64,000 bases of DNA from Oxobacter pfennigii. GTDB taxonomy: Bacteria > Bacillota > Clostridia > Clostridiales > Oxobacteraceae. The DNA lies in contig NZ_LKET01000039.1 in the NCBI RefSeq assembly GCF_001317355.1, forward strand, positions 449,969-513,968, in the 5' to 3' direction. Below, piece by piece: positions 59,345 to 64,000 of this stretch (its first letter is position 1; every line of letters starts with the position of its first letter). The translations under genes were made by a program, and so were the position numbers. Under the pieces are notes generated by a model. That model worked only from the letters and a program-made list of their open reading frames with translations, made no database searches and was not told where the DNA came from.

Positions 59345-59357
59345 AAGAGGTGGAAGA

Positions 59358-60434
59358 ATGAACAAAATCTATGTAAACAAATATACAAATAGAAATATCC
59401 TCTTTGATTTTATTAAAGGTATAGCTATAATATTTGTGGTAGCAGGGCATTCGATTCAATATGGATCTGGATATATTTTTTTGAAATATGAAAGTTATTT
59501 TTACAACATAGCATTTAAGTTAATATATAGTGTTCATATGCCATTGTTTATGCTTATATCTGGTTATTTATTTTATCAGACTTTTTACAAGTCTGATAAA
59601 ATTATTATTCTATACAATAGGATTATGAAATTATTAGTTCCAATATTTACATGGGCATTCTTCACAATATTAATTAAAATTACAGAAAATCTTGCTAATG
59701 GAATTGATGTAAATTATAAAGAAATAATTACACTGTATTTAAAGACGTCATTATTACATTTATGGTTTCTATGGTCAATTTTCTATTGTTCTATAATTAT
59801 AATACTCGTAAACCATTATTTTAATGATAGTATCATAGCTTATATATATATAGGCTTTAGTATGCTATTTATACCTGATGCTTTTAACACTCACTTATAT
59901 AAATATATGTATCCATATTTTATAGGTGCATACCTCTGGAACAAATATGACATAAAATCAAAAATGGCTAATATGAAATTAATAATTAAGACTGCTACTT
60001 TTCTTGCATTATTTTTATGCTATATAATATTAATACAATTTTACGATTACGATAGTTATATATACACTTCTAAAATTTTTTTGTTTAGTAATCCAAACTT
60101 TATGTATCAACTAGGTATTGATATTTTTCGTTGGATGATTGGGATTATAGGTTGTAGTTGGATTATTATATTATGTATATTCCTGATTAATAAAGTTAAT
60201 TTATACATAGCAAGAGTAGCTATAAAAATTATATCTTTTATTGGTAAACATTCATTAGGAATATATATTATTTCTGAATATATTAACATTTATATTCTAA
60301 AAAAGATAAATAAAATATGTTGTTTCAATATAATAATAATTGAAACAATTATTATTATTATTTGTTCATTAATAATTTCTATTATTCTCAATAAAATAAA
60401 ATTTACTAGGATATATCTATTGGGCGGTAGATAA
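59358..60434 (+). CDS. Acyltransferase 3 family membrane protein
   Basis: About 358 residues, multi-pass. ILFDFIKGIAIIFVVAGHSIQYG holds the AT3 motif, SVHMPLFMLISGYLFYQ the second block, and the C-terminus reads YLLGGR. ATG 59,358 is preferred (GAGGTGGAAG just upstream); ATG 59,337 lies inside wzx with no correctly spaced site. It is extremely AT-rich. The acyl acceptor is probably the Wzy-dependent glycan. Confidence 0.86.
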   Translation: MNKIYVNKYTNRNILFDFIKGIAIIFVVAGHSIQYGSGYIFLKYESYFYNIAFKLIYSVHMPLFMLISGYLFYQTFYKSDKIIILYNRIMKLLVPIFTWAFFTILIKITENLANGIDVNYKEIITLYLKTSLLHLWFLWSIFYCSIIIILVNHYFNDSIIAYIYIGFSMLFIPDAFNTHLYKYMYPYFIGAYLWNKYDIKSKMANMKLIIKTATFLALFLCYIILIQFYDYDSYIYTSKIFLFSNPNFMYQLGIDIFRWMIGIIGCSWIIILCIFLINKVNLYIARVAIKIISFIGKHSLGIYIISEYINIYILKKINKICCFNIIIIETIIIIICSLIISIILNKIKFTRIYLLGGR

Positions 60435-60541
60435 TTAAATAGTTTATATTGGGGCTGCGTTGAGAGTTGGTGATGTTTATCAATGCAGTCCATGTTTAAA
60501 TTTATAAATAGAATAAATTAGAATATATTGAAAGGTATATA

Positions 60542-61600
60542 ATGAAAGTGAATTATAAAATTGATGAAGAATTGTCGAAAAGAATTACATGTATGAGAGC
60601 TATTTTGTGCGTTCTAATAGTGTTCTTACATTCCAACCTTACCTCAATTCAGAATTTCAATGATACTATGATGTGGGCAGTGGTAAAAATAATTAAAGAA
60701 GTTTTATCGGTTATAATTGCAAATCTTGCGGTTCCCCTATTCTTTGTTATTTCAAGTATGCTTTTATATTCAAAAGAATTTACATGGAAAGAAAATATTG
60801 TAAAAAAAGTTAGAAGTATAGGGCTCCCTTATTTTCTGTGGAATACATTACTAATTTTATTTTATTTATTTGTGCAAAACATTCATGTGCTGAGAACTTA
60901 CTTTTCTGATTGTTCTACCTTAATAACTCAATTTTCGTGGGAAGATTGGATTGATGCGTATCTTGGAATTTTCAATAAAACTCATCCAATTATAGGTCCA
61001 TTTTGGTTTTTAAAAGATTTATTTTTTATGAATGTTTTAGCTATAGTTATTAAGCGTATTGTAGATAAAATTCCTTTTTTCTCTTTTGGAGTAATTGTGT
61101 TATTCTGGATAGGGATATTCGAAGTACCTTATATCTCTAATCTGTCAGTTGTTTTTTTTACATTGGGTTACTTTCTGGTGAAATATAAGATCAGTGTAAA
61201 AGCAATTGACAAAATTAATGCTAAAGAAATTATTGCACTGTATCTTCTTTTGATAATACTAGTATTGAAATTGGGTAGTAAATATTTTATTTTACAGAAT
61301 ATTTCAATTTTGTTTGGAATGCTTACATTAATTTATGTGTCAAAACATCTAATTCAGTCGGATTTATTTAATCTTTTCATTTTAATAGCACAACATTCCT
61401 TTGTTATTTTTGCATGTCATAAAACATTAGTGACAATTTTTTTTAGAATTGCTTTTAAACTTTTACCACAAATATTAATTGTAGAACTATTCCAATATTT
61501 ATTTATACCGATATTAACAATTGTTTGCTGCATTATCTTGGAAATAATTATAAAAAAGTTATCACCAAAATTTTGTAGAATGCTTGTTGGCGGTAGATAA
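60542..61600 (+). CDS. Acyltransferase 3 family membrane protein
   Basis: A 352-residue multi-pass protein. KRITCMRAILCVLIVFLHS is the AT3 entry, AVPLFFVISSMLLYSKEF the second block, and IIGPFWFLKDLFFMNVLAI matches the WFL motif of this family (WecH-like). The C-terminus reads MLVGGR. It is the last gene of the second locus. GAAAGG at 60,530-60,535 precedes the ATG. Confidence 0.88.
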   Translation: MKVNYKIDEELSKRITCMRAILCVLIVFLHSNLTSIQNFNDTMMWAVVKIIKEVLSVIIANLAVPLFFVISSMLLYSKEFTWKENIVKKVRSIGLPYFLWNTLLILFYLFVQNIHVLRTYFSDCSTLITQFSWEDWIDAYLGIFNKTHPIIGPFWFLKDLFFMNVLAIVIKRIVDKIPFFSFGVIVLFWIGIFEVPYISNLSVVFFTLGYFLVKYKISVKAIDKINAKEIIALYLLLIILVLKLGSKYFILQNISILFGMLTLIYVSKHLIQSDLFNLFILIAQHSFVIFACHKTLVTIFFRIAFKLLPQILIVELFQYLFIPILTIVCCIILEIIIKKLSPKFCRMLVGGR

Positions 61601-61767
61601 AAGCAAAGTACAAAAACTTATAAGGTTCCTATAGTTGTTTTTGGTAGAATAGAAACCAAGCAGAGCGGAAGTTAAAAATCCCTGCATAAAATGGAAGAAC
61701 TCCATTGCAAGCACCCCTCAAATAATATAACCTTTTTAGTGACCAAACTGAAAAGGAGAATAAGGAG

Positions 61768-62268
61768 ATGCTAACAATGGAGCAAGTATATCGTATCAAA
61801 TATATGAAGAAATTTGAAGGGAAAAGTTTAAGAAAGATTGCTGATATCACAGGACATGATTTTGAAACAGTAAAGAAGTATGTTGAGAAAGATAATTTTA
61901 ATATAGAAATCCGGCCTAAACAGATTAGAACAGGAAAGCTCTCACCATATAGAGACTTGGTAATCAAATGGTTGACCGATGATGAGAAGGCACCTCACAA
62001 GCAGCGTCATACTGCCAAACGGGTATATGACAGGTTGTGCGAGATTTACAAAGATGAATTTAATGCTTCTGAAAGAGCAGTAAGAAGCTTTGTAGCAAAG
62101 CTTAGGAAGGAACTTAAGATTGAGACTGATGGCTCACTTCCACTTGACCATCCTCCGGGAGAAGCTCAAGTAGATTTCGGTGAAGCAAGGTTTATTGAGA
62201 ATGGAACTACATACGATGGCCACTACATAAATATATCCTATCCCCATAGTAATGGTGGACATACTTCA
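61768..62268 (+). pseudogene. istA: IS21-family transposase IstA, 3' truncated
   Basis: The N-terminal 165 or so residues match IstA: MEQVYRIKYMKKFEGKSLRKIA (HTH), KKYVEKDNF, AKRVYDRLCEIYKDEF, and the start of the DDE domain (PPGEAQVDFGEA). Homology stops at about 62,266, where an antisense transposase fragment begins; the open frame runs on by chance to 62,322. A full IstA is about 400-500 residues, so the catalytic core is incomplete. AAGGAG sites precede both ATG 61,768 and ATG 61,777. Confidence 0.85.
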
Positions 62269-63229
62269 TTTAAAGGGCAGTCAGCATCTTCTAAAGAGAG
62301 TTTGTTCTTTAAAGGAATATAAGCAGTTTGAAACTTTAAATCATGAAATAAGTAATGATAAATCTGAATGATATCGAAAGCGGCATCACCTTATGAATAC
62401 CCTAGGGTTAATGAGAGGATGTTTGGCGAAGAAATCCTTAAAAACGGGTATGAGAGCCTTTGAATCTGCAAGTATTTATCTTTATCAGGAGAATCGGATT
62501 TTTTCTCGACTGTGATATCGACATGAGATTCAAGAAACTTCTTATTGTAGAAAGAAATATCCCTTACAATGCCAAGACCGTTGGTTATAATACCAAATTT
62601 AAAGGAATAGCAGAAATGCCCATTGGCTGGATTGGAAGCAGCATGGGAGGGCATAGAGGCGTAGGCAGCTTTATAAGGGTCATAGGAATCGTCAATCTCA
62701 TTAGCTTTTTTAAAGGATTTCAGCTGTTTGATAATACGGTTTATGTATTTAGGGTTATTCTCGGTAACAAAACCTTCAATACCAGAGGTATCAAATATGG
62801 TCATTTCAGCAAGTTTGGGATCAATCTGTTGGCATATCGGTTCGGTAATATCTACTAAGGATTCGAACATGAATTGTAAGTCTAAAAGGAAATCCTGCTT
62901 GAAGCAGGGAACTTAGAAGCATCAGGAACTTTGGTAAGCCCGCAGAAATCTCTTAATTCTTTAGAGTATTGAAGAAAAATGATTAACAGGGAATCTGTAG
63001 GTATGGAAAAAATACGTTGCAAAATCAGTGCCCAAAGCATGGCGTAAGGCTGAAATTTCCGGGGCCTACCAGTAGAAGCGTAAAAGTGGTTTTTGAAAGA
63101 AGCAGGAACCAACTCGTCAAGATTGATGTTATCCTCAAGCAGGGAAAGGAACTGATATTTATCATTTTCAAATTTTTCTTTGCAATCAGAAAAAATATCT
63201 GCCAAAGAAAGCTGTTTATATGGTAACAT
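62266..63229 (-). pseudogene. DDE transposase remnant (IS1182/IS4-like, family uncertain), frameshifted and 3' truncated
   Basis: Reading leftward from ATG 63,229 (AGAAAGGAG upstream): MLPYKQLSLADIF, FYASTGRPRKFQPYAMLWALILQ, ELRDFCGLTKVPDASK, then a frame change, then MFESLVDITEPICQQIDPKLAEMTIFDTSGIEGFVTENNPKY (62,870 leftward; DTSG holds the first catalytic Asp), NGHFCYSFKFGIITNGLGIVRDI, another frame change, DSKALIPVFKDFFAKHPLINP, GDAAFDIIQIYHYLF (second catalytic Asp) and AYIPLKNKLSLEDADCPLNE. It stops where istA begins on the other strand. At least two frameshifts and a deletion before NGHFCY make it inactive. Confidence 0.8.
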
Positions 63230-63520
63230 ATGTGTATAACTCCTTTCTGAGGTAGTGGTGAATTTGTTTTTCGACAATTCAATTTTACCATAAATCAGTG
63301 AGGAGTTGTTTTATTTTGTAACGAAAAAGTCATGTAATTATGCGGGTTCTAGCGTTTCGCAAACGCCTACTAGAATCAAACACGAAAGGAGATTAACTTA
63401 CGAAACATTTTTCGTGTCTTGACAATGGGTAGCACATAGAGGATCTTTTCAGAGCCATCCGGTTTAAGGTGGATTTTTAAAAATCAAGTGCCCTACAATA
63501 TCTTTTAAACTAAATAACTG
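63230..63520. other. IS-derived intergenic DNA without a gene
   Basis: No frame with a ribosome site is seen. The stretch around 63,413-63,485 (ending in the palindrome GATTTTT AAAAATC at 63,472-63,485) looks like the non-coding tail of IS21-type elements in Clostridia, from memory only. Confidence 0.35.
63347..63375. repeat. Interrupted inverted repeat
   Basis: GCGTTT-CGC-AAACGC forms a perfect inner hairpin (63,352-63,366), flanked by TTCTA / TAGAA outer arms with a 4-nt bulge. It lies just outside the transposase remnant and may be part of an insertion sequence end. Confidence 0.4.
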
Positions 63521-63613
63521 TTAATAATATTTATTCTCTTTACTTGCAGCTTTGCATAGAGCAAACGTCATTAATATTATAAATGTAAAAATTATTAAGC
63601 CTATATACAACAT
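63521..63613 (-). CDS. Possible 30-residue single-helix membrane protein
   Basis: Frame MLYIGLIIFTFIILMTFAL, then a short CKAAS tail with charged end (KENKYY). One strongly hydrophobic helix of about 17 residues followed by a Lys/Glu-rich tail is like the tiny membrane proteins found alone between genes in many Firmicutes. GGAAGTGATT stands before the ATG. No known function; chance cannot be excluded at this length, but ribosome site, helix and tail all fit. Confidence 0.5.
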   Translation of the reverse strand: MLYIGLIIFTFIILMTFALCKAASKENKYY

Positions 63614-63763
63614 ATAATCACTTCCAGTTAAGTTCTTAATTTCATAGTATAACAATACTTTGTTTATTCGGTTATAATTATGTTAAATATAGTTTAATTT
63701 ATTGCAAATGATTATTGAAAAAAGCTATAATCAATACTGCCATAATGTAATTGAATATTCCGG

Positions 63764-63822
63764 TGCGGTGAAACCGAAGTTCCGGTGAATTGGAAACCTC
63801 CTGACCGGAACCGGAAACCGCA
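63764..63822. repeat. GC-rich imperfect inverted repeat next to istB
   Basis: Outer arms TGCGGT / ACCGCA (63,764-63,769 and 63,817-63,822) and inner arms TTCCGGT / ACCGGAA (63,780-63,786 and 63,804-63,810). It stands out as GC-rich in an AT-rich surrounding and lies 20 nt downstream of the istB stop, so it is probably the transcript end or an internal part of that IS21 element. Confidence 0.55.
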
Positions 63823-63842
63823 TTCGATTGACTTAATAAAAA

Positions 63843-64000
63843 CTATTCACTTTGAGATTTATCTAAACCATATACCTCTCGCATTGAAATATCTTTAGTA
63901 GGGTCGATGCTTTCGATATTGATTTTGTAAGCATCATGTACAATACGATCCAGTATGGCATCTGTTAATGGGCCATCTGCTCCGCCAAGTTGCTCATACC
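63843..64000 (-). CDS. istB: IS21-family helper ATPase IstB, C-terminal end (cut by window edge)
   Basis: The last 51 codons of a gene entering from the right on the minus strand: YEQLGGADGPLTDAILDRIV then HDAYKINIESIDPTKDISMREV and a TAG stop. DAILDRIVHDAYKI matches the conserved IstB C-terminus (usually AILDRLLHHA), just before the final beta strand. Its orientation is opposite to the istA fragment at 61,768, so it belongs to a different or inverted IS21 copy. Confidence 0.85.
   Translation of the reverse strand, partial: YEQLGGADGPLTDAILDRIVHDAYKINIESIDPTKDISMREVYGLDKSQSE

Noticed and set aside
62460..62858. A 132-residue plus-strand frame in the IS region
   Set aside because: It is antisense to the DDE transposase remnant, whose peptide matches family motifs on the minus strand.
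1..64000. CRISPR arrays, rRNA or tRNA genes
   Set aside because: No regularly spaced repeats, tRNA cloverleaf patterns or rRNA-like stretches were seen anywhere in the window.

Overview
The window is low-GC DNA from a Gram-positive, Clostridia-like bacterium. This rests on AT-rich genes with strong AAGGAG/GAGGTG ribosome binding sites, five surface-type exported proteins of which four carry three CWB2 (cell wall binding repeat 2) repeats, a LuxR-type multidomain regulator, and IS3-, IS21- and DDE-type transposase remnants. The nearest known arrangement is the Clostridioides difficile S-layer/cell-wall-protein region beside a surface glycan locus. I cannot name the genus.

Layout. (1) 1-360 is the end of a dTDP-rhamnose gene (rfbC) that enters from the left, followed by a terminator. 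(2) 483-27,960 is one co-directional operon of 21 genes with a promoter at its head and a terminator at its end. It makes and exports a surface glycan: GDP-mannose/GDP-fucose genes (manC, gmd, fcl), an initiating polyprenyl-phosphate sugar-phosphate transferase, rfbD, a Wzm/Wzt-type ABC exporter, six glycosyltransferase genes, a radical SAM-pyruvyltransferase fusion, an acyltransferase-GT-C fusion, a UbiA/PHP/small-transporter set resembling polyprenyl-phosphate-ribose synthesis, and an AlgI/AlgJ-like O-acetylation pair. (3) 28,088-41,163 is a surface-protein island: an acidic CWB2 protein (S-layer candidate), a secreted phosphodiester glycosidase, two convergent tandem CWB2-Ig-LRR paralogues, and a CWB2 protein with a right-handed beta-helix. 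(4) 41,369-45,895 encodes a 1508-residue kinase-like/ATPase/GAF/LuxR regulator whose kinase part has lost its catalytic elements. (5) 46,330-61,600 is a second glycan locus led by a strong promoter overlapped by a perfect inverted repeat: a second initiating sugar transferase, second copies of manC/gmd/fcl, glycosyltransferases, acyltransferases, and a Wzy/Wzx pair, with a dead IS3 element in the middle. (6) 61,760-64,000 is an insertion-sequence graveyard (istA fragment, antisense DDE transposase fragment fused to it, istB at the edge) with one possible 30-residue membrane protein.

How they fit together. Two separate glycans appear to be made: one exported by an ABC transporter and one by Wzx/Wzy, both using GDP-linked deoxyhexoses. 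CWB2 proteins in C. difficile attach to an anionic wall polysaccharide, so a reasonable inference is that one of these two polymers is the anchor for the CWB2 proteins encoded between them. The large LuxR regulator lies directly upstream of the second locus and could control it.

The most unusual items are the predicted polyprenyl-phosphate-pentose module with a GT-C fusion enzyme, the radical SAM-pyruvyltransferase fusion, a recurring LPYxxV peptide shared by three otherwise unrelated proteins, and the kinase-like regulator lacking its N-lobe.
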